NCBI GenBank assembly: GCA_966095595.1
Contig: CBHTUB010000023.1
Location: 1 to 24,922, forward strand
DNA: 24,922 nt
Direction: 5' to 3'
Source of the DNA: Chryseosolibacter sp966095595
GTDB taxonomy: Bacteria; Bacteroidota; Bacteroidia; Cytophagales; Cyclobacteriaceae
The position numbers and the translations under genes are program-made. Below the pieces are notes generated by a model that saw only the letters and a list, made by a program, of their open reading frames with translations, was not told the DNA's origin and did no database searches. This document shows positions 1-7,318 of the stretch, in pieces. Every line of letters starts with the position of its first letter. Position 1 is the stretch's first letter.

Positions 1-333
1 ACCCTTTGCCTTGCAGTTGGCAATCAGCGTGCTGATCTTGTCGCGAAAATAGGGGTGGAGGGAATTGATGTCGGCGATCATTTGAAGATTGCCACGATCT
101 TTGCCAAAGGTGTGATTCTCGACCGTCTTCCAGCTTTTCCAGGCGGCGACCTCTTCAGAAAGCGCTATAGCCTCTTCTTCCTCATCGATCGTTTTTGTCG
201 TATCGCCCAGAGGGTTATAAGTGGAAACAAACGAGAGGTTGATGTACCGTTGTGTATTTGAATTGGCGACAAATGCCGAGAGGCAGAGGCACGAAACGAC
301 TAGCAGGGATAAAATCAGGAGGTTAGATTTCAT
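1..333 (-). CDS. Secreted M15-family peptidase-like protein, N-terminal part only
   Basis: The frame opens at ATG 333 and is still open at base 1, so only the first 111 residues are visible. Residues 1 to about 22 form a hydrophobic signal sequence (MKSNLLILSLLVVSCLCLSA); a cysteine lies in it, but the context is not a clean lipobox. An acidic stretch DEEEEA follows, then the segment INSLHPYFRDKISTLIANC (about residues 90-108). That 'LHP.FR.K...LI..C..KG' pattern resembles the start of the M15 D-Ala-D-Ala carboxypeptidase / L-Ala-D-Glu endopeptidase domain, which cuts peptidoglycan stem peptides. The zinc-binding residues would lie beyond the window edge, so activity cannot be judged. A good promoter lies about 100 bases upstream at 436-466. 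Family call is inference from one short segment. Confidence 0.6.
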   Translation of the reverse strand, partial: MKSNLLILSLLVVSCLCLSAFVANSNTQRYINLSFVSTYNPLGDTTKTIDEEEEAIALSEEVAAWKSWKTVENHTFGKDRGNLQMIADINSLHPYFRDKISTLIANCKAKG

Positions 334-435
334 GAAAAAGGACTAACGCTGTTTTTTTATTTTCTCATAGCTGTTAGTTGTCCACCAAGGCTGCAGGACA
401 GCCATTCGGGCCCCGATCCAACTATAAGGGGATGG

Positions 436-466
436 CAAAGATAAAGCTTTCCGGCAAAGTCCACAA
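436..466 (-). promoter_or_regulatory. Bacteroidota-type promoter for the M15-like gene
   Basis: Read on the minus strand, TATCTTTG (436-443) matches the Bacteroidota -7 consensus TAnnTTTG exactly and is preceded, 20 bases upstream, by TTG (464-466). Transcription would start near 430, giving a leader of roughly 95 bases before ATG 333. The leader contains a possible small hairpin built from CTAAC-A-GCT and AGC-GTTAG. Confidence 0.55.
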
Positions 467-469
467 AAG

Positions 470-494
470 AAAAGGAGCCATCCGGGCTCCTTTT
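470..494 (-). terminator. Rho-independent terminator of the gene ending at 517
   Basis: AAAAGGAGCC (470-479) pairs perfectly with GGCTCCTTTT (485-494) around a 5-base loop. On the minus strand the stem is followed by TTTTCTTTT, as expected for a terminator just past the stop codon at 517. It separates this gene from the promoter of the next minus-strand gene. Confidence 0.8.
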
Positions 495-516
495 TATAGC
501 GACATTCCAGGCGTTT

Positions 517-963
517 TTAACGTCCCTTCGAGTATGTGGCCGGTGTTTGGTCGCCTTTGGTTGACTGAATTTCCTGCGAAACAGCGTCAAATCGTGCCTT
601 CAGTTTCGGGTCTGCTTCGATTCCCTTTTTTATGGAATTGAACGTCTTGATCCCTACATAATCCTTCACAAGTGCCTGATAAGCCTTATTGATCCTTTCG
701 TTGTTATACTTACGAAGGTCTTCAATCTCCTTCAGAAAGGCTTTTTCTTCAACTGTTGCACCTGCCGCGGTCAGCTTCGTGGAATCGCCTGTCAGCTTGA
801 ACAACTCATTGTAGCGGCTTACGGGCATCACGGTGTTCTTTTGAACATTTTCAGTGATGATCTTCACCAGTGTTTCCTGCATGCCCTTGACCGAATCCAT
901 TGTCAATGCGTATTTCTTGAGGTCATCGTCAGTAATAGCCGGTTGTTTGGTTTGCGCCTTCAC
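517..963 (-). CDS. Small secreted helical protein (DUF4168-like?), signal peptide interrupted by a stop codon
   Basis: The uninterrupted frame starts at GTG 963 and codes for 148 residues, but the same frame continues upstream into an obvious signal peptide (FIFIGLLLAGIVVKA, then QTK) and a start ATG at 1011. Codon 4 of that longer frame is TAA (1000-1002). The mature part is charged and helical: ITDDDLKKYA near the start, a central EEKAFLKEIEDLRKYNNERI segment, and a C-terminal helix with FDAVSQEIQ. The ITD..L.KYA start and the Tyr-Asn motifs are reminiscent of DUF4168 periplasmic proteins, but I hold that loosely. No catalytic motif is visible. If translated only from GTG 963, the product would lack an export signal. 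It is therefore either a recent pseudogene, a sequencing error, or a gene using a non-AUG start after the stop (ATT 996 or CTG 981). A terminator follows directly at 470-494. Confidence 0.6.
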   Translation of the reverse strand: MKAQTKQPAITDDDLKKYALTMDSVKGMQETLVKIITENVQKNTVMPVSRYNELFKLTGDSTKLTAAGATVEEKAFLKEIEDLRKYNNERINKAYQALVKDYVGIKTFNSIKKGIEADPKLKARFDAVSQEIQSTKGDQTPATYSKGR

Positions 964-1011
964 AACAATGCCGGCTAACAGGAGACCAATAAAAATAAAT
1001 TAACGTTTCAT
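964..1011 (-). pseudogene. Broken 5' end of the 517-963 gene: signal peptide with nonsense codon
   Basis: From ATG 1011 the frame reads Met-Lys-Arg-stop, then FIFIGLLLAGIVV into the downstream coding frame without any shift. The positive n-region, hydrophobic core and VKA-QT cleavage site form a textbook Sec signal peptide, so the TAA at 1000-1002 looks like a single substitution, for example from TTA (Leu). Confidence 0.65.
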
Positions 1012-1084
1012 AGATCGATTAATGTTTGTGATGTTTCACCGCTTGACTTTTAAAAAAATCACGCCGCAGCATGAAGCGTCGGTT

Positions 1085-1119
1085 AAAAAAAAAGCCACCC
1101 CCGCGCTGGCAGGGATGGC
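1085..1119 (-). terminator. Rho-independent terminator of pckA
   Basis: On the minus strand GCCATCCCTGC pairs (with G-U pairs) to GCGGGGGTGGC around a short loop, followed by a run of nine T (1085-1093). It lies 27 bases past the pckA stop. Confidence 0.85.
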
Positions 1120-1145
1120 CTCAGATTTAGGTTAAATATAGATTC

Positions 1146-2759
1146 TTAAACTACCGCCCGTACTTTCGGAGCACTGGCGAGTATTTCTTCATTGGCATAA
1201 TCTGCAAACTTTTCAAAGTTCGTCATAAAGGCATTGGCCAGGTGGGTAGCCTTCTGATCGTAGGCATCCTTATCCTTCCAGGTGTTTCTCGGATTGAGGA
1301 TCTCCTCGGGTACACCCGGACATGACTTTGGCATTGCGAGTCCGAAGATCTCGTGCGTATCGAAGGCAACGTTATCCAGTTCCCCGTTCAGCGCAGCAGA
1401 GATCAGCGCACGTGTGTACTTCAGGCTCATGCGCTTGCCTGTACCGTAGGCGCCACCGCTCCAGCCTGTGTTTACCAGCCAAACGTTGACTCTTGCTTCC
1501 TGCATTTTTCTGCTCAGCATCTCGGCATAGCGGGTCGGATGCAACGGCATGAACGGCGCGCCGAAGCATGCAGAGAATGTCATGGTAGGTTCCGTGACAC
1601 CGGCTTCCGTACCGGCAACTTTCGCAGTATAACCGCTGATGAAATGGAACGCAGCCTGTCCGGGAGTAAGCTTCGAAATAGGAGGCAGAACTCCGTAGGC
1701 ATCACAGGTCAGGAAAAAGATGTTCTTCGGATTCAGACCGATTGAAGGAACAGCGATGTTCTTGATGTGATGGATCGGATAGCTCACGCGGGTGTTCTCG
1801 GTCTTCGAGCCGTCAGCATAATCAACTTCCTGCGTCCCCTTCTTGAACACAACGTTTTCAAGCAACGCGCCTTTTACAATGGCTTTATAGATATCCGGTT
1901 CTTTCTCCTCTGAAAGGTCGATTGTTTTTGCGTAGCAACCACCTTCGAAATTGAAGATGATGTTGTCAGGGGTCCAGCCGTGCTCATCATCACCGATAAG
2001 CTTCCTGTTGGGATCGGCGGAAAGTGTTGTCTTCCCCGTTCCGGAGAGGCCGAAGAAGATAGCAGTATCTCCTTTTTCACCCATGTTGGCAGAGCAGTGC
2101 ATAGGGAATACATCCTTCTGGTGAGGAAGAATGAAATTCAATGCCGTGAATACACCCTTTTTGATCTCGCCGGTGTAACCGCTGCCGCCGATCAATATGA
2201 TCTTTCTCTTGAAATCGATGATCGAGAAGTTATGTTGGCGTGTTCCGTCTTCCGTTGGATCAGCCTTGAATCCCGGTGCGTTGAGGATCAGCCATTCGGG
2301 CGTGAACATTTTGAGCTCGGCTGCTGTCGGGCGCAGGAACATGTTATAGACAAACAGATTAGACCACGCGTACTCATTAATCACGCGGATATTCATCTTG
2401 TAACGCCAGTCTGCACAGGCATAGGCATCACGAACGTAAAATTCCTTTCCTTCGAAGTAGCGGATCATCTTGATATAAAGCTGATCGAACTTCTCGGGTG
2501 AGAATGGTATATTGAAGTTATTCCACCAAACAGATTTTGTAGTCACCTCATCCTTCACAGTGAATTTATCCTTCGGTGAACGACCGGTAAATTCTCCCGT
2601 ATCGATCGCGAGCGCTCCCTGCTGGCTCAGTGTTCCTTGACCTTTTTTCAGCGCGATAGATGTGAGTTCTTCAGGTGAGAGATTCCAATGAGCAATACCA
2701 TCCGAAATTCCCAGATCCATCACGGTTGCGTTACCGGACTTCATACCTAGTTCTAACAT
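1146..2759 (-). CDS. pckA: Phosphoenolpyruvate carboxykinase (ATP)
   Basis: Cytosolic enzyme that converts oxaloacetate and ATP to phosphoenolpyruvate, CO2 and ADP, the entry step of gluconeogenesis. Visible motifs, numbered from ATG 2759: FTGRSPKDK near residues 57-65 (substrate binding), the P-loop GLSGTGKTTL near 237-246, and the metal/nucleotide motif GDDEHGW near 256-262. The frame extends upstream to ATG 2798 (550 residues), but I chose ATG 2759, which gives 537 residues, the usual family length (about 540). A promoter -7 box lies at 2786-2793, so a transcript from it would not contain the upstream ATG. The gene stands alone, with its own terminator and a divergent neighbour. Nothing looks damaged. 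Confidence 0.96.
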   Translation of the reverse strand: MLELGMKSGNATVMDLGISDGIAHWNLSPEELTSIALKKGQGTLSQQGALAIDTGEFTGRSPKDKFTVKDEVTTKSVWWNNFNIPFSPEKFDQLYIKMIRYFEGKEFYVRDAYACADWRYKMNIRVINEYAWSNLFVYNMFLRPTAAELKMFTPEWLILNAPGFKADPTEDGTRQHNFSIIDFKRKIILIGGSGYTGEIKKGVFTALNFILPHQKDVFPMHCSANMGEKGDTAIFFGLSGTGKTTLSADPNRKLIGDDEHGWTPDNIIFNFEGGCYAKTIDLSEEKEPDIYKAIVKGALLENVVFKKGTQEVDYADGSKTENTRVSYPIHHIKNIAVPSIGLNPKNIFFLTCDAYGVLPPISKLTPGQAAFHFISGYTAKVAGTEAGVTEPTMTFSACFGAPFMPLHPTRYAEMLSRKMQEARVNVWLVNTGWSGGAYGTGKRMSLKYTRALISAALNGELDNVAFDTHEIFGLAMPKSCPGVPEEILNPRNTWKDKDAYDQKATHLANAFMTNFEKFADYANEEILASAPKVRAVV

Positions 2760-2785
2760 ATGTTTGTTTGGGTTAATGAGTGACT

Positions 2786-2814
2786 CAAAGATAGGCAAAA
2801 TTAAGGCCTTTCAA
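2786..2814 (-). promoter_or_regulatory. Promoter of pckA
   Basis: Minus-strand TATCTTTG (2786-2793) matches TAnnTTTG exactly, with TTG (2812-2814) 18 bases upstream. A second exact box, TAATTTTG, overlaps at 2796-2803 but has no matching upstream TTG. Either box puts the transcript start downstream of ATG 2798 and supports translation from ATG 2759. Confidence 0.6.
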
Positions 2815-2998
2815 TCGATTGCGTTAAATAATTATTCCATACTGACGGACAACGGCCAATTTGCGAATCTGGATTTATCGCTCTACTTTCGGCAGAATTT
2901 GGCAGACGGGAATTGTGTGAAAATTGTGTTTGGTGAAGCTCGTTTTCTGCCGAATTTATTTTGGACCGACCATACCTAAACTTTTTTGAAGAACGATA

Positions 2999-4255
2999 AT
3001 GTTTAAGCAGCTGCGTAGCGGATTTTCCTCAACTTTTTGGATCGCAAACACACTCGAACTCTTTGAACGACTCGCATTTTATGGTTCAAAAGCAGTGCTG
3101 GCGGTATATATCGCCGAAAGCATAGGCCTGGATAACGCGGGATGGCTCACTGGCTTCTTTTCATTCCTGATATTTTTCCTTCCGCCTCTTGCAGGTGTCG
3201 TCGTTGACCGTTACGGTTTCCGTAAGTCACTGATTGCGTGCTTCAGTATTTTCTGCGTTGGATATTTCCTCATCGGATTTGCCGTCTTTGACGCGGCACA
3301 GCCATTGGTCGATGCCATTGGCAAAGGCGCTTACATGTACGCCGTGCTGATCATCACGGCCATCGGTGGATCGCTTATCAAGCCATGCATCGTAGGCACT
3401 GTTTCAAAGACCTCAAGTGCCGACTCCAGGGCCCTGGGATTCTCGATCTACTATTCCCTGGTGAATCTCGGGGGGTTCCTCGGACCGCTCGTCGCCATGG
3501 TAGTCAGGCGGGGACTCGGAATAGAATCCGTGTTGTTCATGTCGTCGCTCACTTCTTTCCTGCTCTGTATCGGAGCGCTGTTGTTCTTTCAGGAACCCAG
3601 GTCAGCCCAGGAGGAACCTGCTACCGATGATACCCCAAGGACATTCAGACAGGTGTTTTCAAATATGATCCTCGTCTTCAGCAACGGAAAGTTCATGCTG
3701 TTCCTGATCATTTTTTCCGGATTCTGGGTGATGTTCTGGCATATCTTCCTGCTTCTCCCTTTTTATGGAACGAAGGTGCTTAAGGTCGACCGTTTTGAAG
3801 TGCTCGAAACAATCGACGCTTTCGGGATCATTCTTTTAACTGTCCCCATAACTGCTCTGGTAAGAAAATGGAAACCGTTCACGGCGATGACCTGCGGTTT
3901 TTTTATTGCCAGCTTGTCGTGGATTGTGCTCGGCGCTTCAACAACGCTTACTGCTACATTCATCGGCGTGCTCATGTTCGCGCTTGGTGAAGCCATGCAG
4001 GCGCCGCGATTTTACGAATACGTATCTTCGCTTGCTCCGAAAGGACAGATCGGAATATTCATGGGCTTCGCATTCCTGCCGGTGGCGATCGGTGCGCTGG
4101 CAGCGGGGAGGATCTCGGATTGGCTTCGCCTGACGTACCTGGATTCGAACCCTGCAATGATGTGGTATATTCTGGGAGCGATCGGGATTGTCTCGACGAT
4201 CCTGATGATCGCCTATAACGCAATCTTTACAACACAGTCGGAAACCACTAAATAA
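2999..4255 (+). CDS. POT-like MFS transporter (probable proton-coupled peptide uptake)
   Basis: Inner-membrane protein of 418 residues with about 12 hydrophobic segments, a typical MFS length. Residues 20-29, ELFERLAFYG, fit the ExxERFxYYG motif in helix 1 of the proton-dependent oligopeptide transporter (POT/PTR2) family. DRYGFRKSL (about 70-78) fits the MFS loop 2-3 motif A. Bacterial POT proteins usually have 14 helices and about 500 residues, so this is a shorter relative and the substrate is not certain. The next gene, 17 bases downstream on the same strand, is an OPT-family oligopeptide transporter, which makes a shared role in peptide uptake likely. Start ATG 2999 is the first in frame. 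Substrate assignment is inference from motif and neighbour. Confidence 0.8.
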   Translation: MFKQLRSGFSSTFWIANTLELFERLAFYGSKAVLAVYIAESIGLDNAGWLTGFFSFLIFFLPPLAGVVVDRYGFRKSLIACFSIFCVGYFLIGFAVFDAAQPLVDAIGKGAYMYAVLIITAIGGSLIKPCIVGTVSKTSSADSRALGFSIYYSLVNLGGFLGPLVAMVVRRGLGIESVLFMSSLTSFLLCIGALLFFQEPRSAQEEPATDDTPRTFRQVFSNMILVFSNGKFMLFLIIFSGFWVMFWHIFLLLPFYGTKVLKVDRFEVLETIDAFGIILLTVPITALVRKWKPFTAMTCGFFIASLSWIVLGASTTLTATFIGVLMFALGEAMQAPRFYEYVSSLAPKGQIGIFMGFAFLPVAIGALAAGRISDWLRLTYLDSNPAMMWYILGAIGIVSTILMIAYNAIFTTQSETTK

Positions 4256-4272
4256 TATAGATCACATTTAAA

Positions 4273-6306
4273 ATGGAAGGAAACAAAACGTTCAAACCAT
4301 ACGTGGCGCCGGAGACCAGTGTCGCGGAGTTTACGGCGAAGTCGATCATCTTCGGATCGCTATTTGGCATCCTGTTCGGAGCATCGACTGTTTATCTCGC
4401 GCTTCGCGCAGGACTTACGGTAACCGCTTCAATACCGATATCGGTTATAGCCATTACCCTGGGACGTAAGTTTCTCAAGACGACTATCCTCGAGAACAAC
4501 ATCATACAAACTACCGGATCGGCAGGGGAGTCGATTGCCGCGGGTGTGGCTTTCACGCTGCCAGGTTTTCTTTTCCTTTCTCCCGGAGACAATGGCGTGA
4601 GCGTTGGCGAACCTTACTTTGATTACCTCACCATTCTGATCCTTGCTGCATTTGGTGGTATGCTCGGAACGATGATGATGATCCCGCTGAGAAGATCGCT
4701 GATCGTGAAGGAACATGGTGTCCTGCCTTATCCGGAAGGAACCGCTGCGGCCTCCGTATTGCAGGCAGGTGAAAAAGGCGGCGTGTTTGCCCAGACTGCA
4801 TTTCTCGGAATGGGTGTCGCGTTTGTGTACGCCGTCATGCAAAAGGTTTTGCACATTATTTCCGAAACGCCGTCCATCGTAACAAGTCAGCTTAATAAAT
4901 ATTGGCCTTCGGCAGCGACACGAGGTGAGATCACGCCTGAATATCTCGGCGTCGGTTATATTATCGGTCCACGGATCTCAGGTGTGCTTGTCGCCGGTTC
5001 GGTGCTGGCGTGGTGGGCGATCATTCCATTGTTGTCGACATTGATCTCGCCGGAGCTGGTCGCCGTTCAGTTGGTGAAGCTTGGCAACCTGGCAGACATC
5101 AACGCGCCGGGTGCGTACGGCTGGGATCCGGCGACAAAGACATTTACGGATTATGCCGATGCCCTGTATCGCGCATATATCCGACAAATCGGCGCCGGTG
5201 CCGTAGCGGCGGGTGGTTTCATAACGCTTCTGAAAACTATCCCGACCATCGTGTCCTCATTCAAGGAAAGCATGGGTTCGCTGAAAGAGAGCAAAGGCAA
5301 AAGTGTCGTCAGGACCGAGGATGATCTTTCGTTCAAGGTTGTGATCATCGGCAGCATTGCGCTTGTTGTATTGACCGTGTTCCTTCCCATGATTCCAGGA
5401 GAGAATTTTATTCAGAAATTCCTCGTGGGAATATTGATCGTGGTGTTCGGATTTTTCTTCGTGACGGTTTCAAGTCGAATTGTAGGATTGGTCGGTACCA
5501 GTAACAACCCGATTTCCGGAATGACGATCGCTACACTGATGGGTACCTGCCTGATCTTTACGAGTGTGGGTTGGTCAGGAAGATTTTATGAGCCCCTTGC
5601 CATTGTTGTAGGAGGTATGATTTGTATTGCAGCAGCGAACGCCGGGGGTACGTCGCAGGATTTGAAGACAGGATACATCGTGGGTGCAACCCCTCGTTAC
5701 CAGCAGCTCGCACTTTTTATCGGTGCTATTGTGTCGTCAATCGCGATTGGACTTGTCGTCAAAGTACTCGACACACCTACGCCCGAAATGCTCGCGAACG
5801 GTATTCACCACGCCATAGGAAGTGACAAGTTCCCTGGACCACAGGCAACATTGATGGCGACATTAACGCGTGGCATCCAATCCCAGACACTTGACTGGCA
5901 GTTCATCATGATCGGTGTGTTTATAGCAATCACTCTGGAGCTCTGTGGCATCAAGGCGTTGGCTTTTGCGATCGGTCTATACCTTCCATTGGCGACAACG
6001 CTTCCGATCTTCGCCGGAGGAGCACTGAAAGGATTCATCGACTGGAGGTCTGAGAAAAGAGGCGAAAGGGTAGAAGACGATGACCTAAGCAAGGGAAATC
6101 TGTTCGCCACCGGATTGATCGCGGGCGGTGCGATCACGGGTGTACTGGCGGCCATCCTGACTGTTTTCTATGGTGATTTAATGACAAGCATGAACCTGGA
6201 GCCCTCGATTGCCGGAGCATTGGGCCATGGCGGCTATATGATCCTGGGAACAGCCTTCTTCATCGGAATGATGTTGATCCTATACAGGCTCGCGACGAAG
6301 AAGTAG
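4273..6306 (+). CDS. OPT-family oligopeptide transporter
   Basis: Inner-membrane transporter of 677 residues with many hydrophobic helices throughout. The family mark is the N-terminal stretch with LALRAGLTV (about 43-51) and NNIIQTTGSAGESIAAGV (about 75-92), followed by LPYPEGTAAASVLQAGE (about 151-167), all typical of prokaryotic OPT proteins (PF03169). The C-terminal half carries GTSNNPISGMTIATL and the AANAGGTSQDLKTGY motif. OPT proteins import small peptides; some fungal and plant members carry metal chelates, so the precise cargo is open. Length agrees with prokaryotic OPT members. It starts 17 bases after the POT-like gene and is probably co-transcribed with it. Confidence 0.92.
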   Translation: MEGNKTFKPYVAPETSVAEFTAKSIIFGSLFGILFGASTVYLALRAGLTVTASIPISVIAITLGRKFLKTTILENNIIQTTGSAGESIAAGVAFTLPGFLFLSPGDNGVSVGEPYFDYLTILILAAFGGMLGTMMMIPLRRSLIVKEHGVLPYPEGTAAASVLQAGEKGGVFAQTAFLGMGVAFVYAVMQKVLHIISETPSIVTSQLNKYWPSAATRGEITPEYLGVGYIIGPRISGVLVAGSVLAWWAIIPLLSTLISPELVAVQLVKLGNLADINAPGAYGWDPATKTFTDYADALYRAYIRQIGAGAVAAGGFITLLKTIPTIVSSFKESMGSLKESKGKSVVRTEDDLSFKVVIIGSIALVVLTVFLPMIPGENFIQKFLVGILIVVFGFFFVTVSSRIVGLVGTSNNPISGMTIATLMGTCLIFTSVGWSGRFYEPLAIVVGGMICIAAANAGGTSQDLKTGYIVGATPRYQQLALFIGAIVSSIAIGLVVKVLDTPTPEMLANGIHHAIGSDKFPGPQATLMATLTRGIQSQTLDWQFIMIGVFIAITLELCGIKALAFAIGLYLPLATTLPIFAGGALKGFIDWRSEKRGERVEDDDLSKGNLFATGLIAGGAITGVLAAILTVFYGDLMTSMNLEPSIAGALGHGGYMILGTAFFIGMMLILYRLATKK

Positions 6307-6370
6307 GCGGTGTTCAGAATGAATTAAGACAAGGATGTCTCAAAAAGGATCTGGGCGCAGACTGGTCAAA

Positions 6371-6465
6371 TTTATCTCTCCGTGAAACTCAGTGTGTTCT
6401 CCGGGGCCCGTGTAATTGCTATTAAGCCAGGGTTCACAGGGGAGCACAGAGATTCACGGAGAAAT
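6371..6465. repeat. Imperfect inverted repeat, dispersed-repeat-like, between convergent genes
   Basis: The left arm (6371-6403, containing CTCTCCGTGAAACTC) is largely the reverse complement of the right arm (6439-6465, containing GAGATTCACGGAGAAA). The arms frame a core with CCGGGGCCCG. The 'CTCCGTGAAACTC..TGTGTTCTC' wording resembles dispersed intergenic repeats I know from environmental bacterial genomes. The rest of the 6307-6519 gap has a weak AGACA-AGGA-TGTCT hairpin (6327-6340) with no T-run and no gene. The repeat sits between two convergent genes and might also end transcription. Confidence 0.55.
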
Positions 6466-6519
6466 TGAAGATACAATTCTTCGATGCTTTGTCAGTTCAT
6501 AATGCTGTCATAGCCATCA

Positions 6520-7026
6520 TCAGCTATAGACCACACGGTGAAAGACCACCCTGGTCTCCCGGTTGATCAACAGTTGATGTTTGACGCCCCCTTTCAGACA
6601 CTCATAGCCCTCGAGTTCAGTGTTATCTTCATTCCAAAACTCTACAGATTCGTCCGCCACGTAATCGGTGTGCTGCATCATTTCTTCGAAGCGGGTCGGG
6701 ATCAGTTGTACATCCGTTCTGGTATTGCTTAATTCGAACGGCATCTCGCGGAAGGCCAGCAAGAGCTTTTCGGGATCAGCCTCGTATTTGAAGTATCGCC
6801 TCTCTGCACCTTCATGGTATTTTATCTTCACGCCTTCCACGATACGATCGATGTCCATCGCTGTGATCGTCTTTGCCGGAATCGTATCGTTGAGCGAGGT
6901 AACAAAGGACATGCGTTGAATATCTCTGCCTTCCATTACGTCCATGGATCTCGGTTTCTCGCATGCCAGCGTCAATGCAACCAGAATTGCGGGCAGGATG
7001 AGTGGCAGAACTTTCTTTTTTACCAT
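6520..7026 (-). CDS. Putative lipoprotein of unknown function
   Basis: 168 residues. The N-terminus has two to three lysines, a hydrophobic core and the lipobox LTLAC with the cysteine at residue 22, so it should be lipid-anchored in the envelope after cleavage by signal peptidase II. The mature part is mixed alpha/beta without transmembrane segments. The sequence near 73-85 (AERRYFKYEADPE) and the final part (HQLLINRETRVVFHRVVY) suggest beta strands. I recognise no family or catalytic motif. It lies downstream of the giant T9SS protein on the same strand, but a strong terminator (7044-7069) stands between, so it is probably transcribed separately. Confidence 0.75.
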   Translation of the reverse strand: MVKKKVLPLILPAILVALTLACEKPRSMDVMEGRDIQRMSFVTSLNDTIPAKTITAMDIDRIVEGVKIKYHEGAERRYFKYEADPEKLLLAFREMPFELSNTRTDVQLIPTRFEEMMQHTDYVADESVEFWNEDNTELEGYECLKGGVKHQLLINRETRVVFHRVVYS

Positions 7027-7043
7027 AGTGCCTTATGACGAAA

Positions 7044-7069
7044 AAAGGGCCCCGCAGTTGAGGCCCTTT
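7044..7069 (-). terminator. Terminator of the giant secreted-protein gene
   Basis: AAAGGGCC (7044-7051) pairs with GGCCCTTT (7062-7069) around a 10-base loop. On the minus strand the stem is followed by a T-run (TTTTTT). It lies 15 bases past the stop at 7085 and just before the lipoprotein start at 7026. Confidence 0.8.
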
Positions 7070-7084
7070 GGTAAATTGATCATT

Positions 7085-7318
7085 TTATTGCCTCACTTCA
7101 ACGCGGAGTGTCTTTACTTTCTTTCCATTCTCCTCCACACTGATAAAGTACATGCCGGGTTTCAAACTTCTTACATCCATGCTTACCTCCTTCGAATTTG
7201 CCGGCTGATGGACAAGTCCGGAGCCCTTAACATCGAGCAACTGCAGATCGCGTGATGTCGATTCAGTTGTAAACCGGAAATTGATGAATTCAGACGATGG
7301 GTTAGGGTAGACCTCTAC
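7085..7318 (-). other. T9SS type A C-terminal sorting domain of the giant protein
   Basis: Residues 2387-2463 contain the diagnostic VYPNPSSEFINF start, the LLDVKG strand, the LKPGMYFISVE strand and the final KVKTLRVEV strand. In this family the domain directs passage through the outer-membrane type IX translocon and is usually removed or replaced by a surface anchor. Confidence 0.9.

Noticed and set aside
357..590. 77-codon minus-strand frame overlapping the terminator and the end of the 517 gene
   Set aside because: It crosses a strong terminator and reads another frame of the better-supported secreted-protein gene.
1980..2501. 173-codon plus-strand open frame
   Set aside because: It lies wholly opposite pckA, whose protein motifs are certain; no recognisable protein in this frame.
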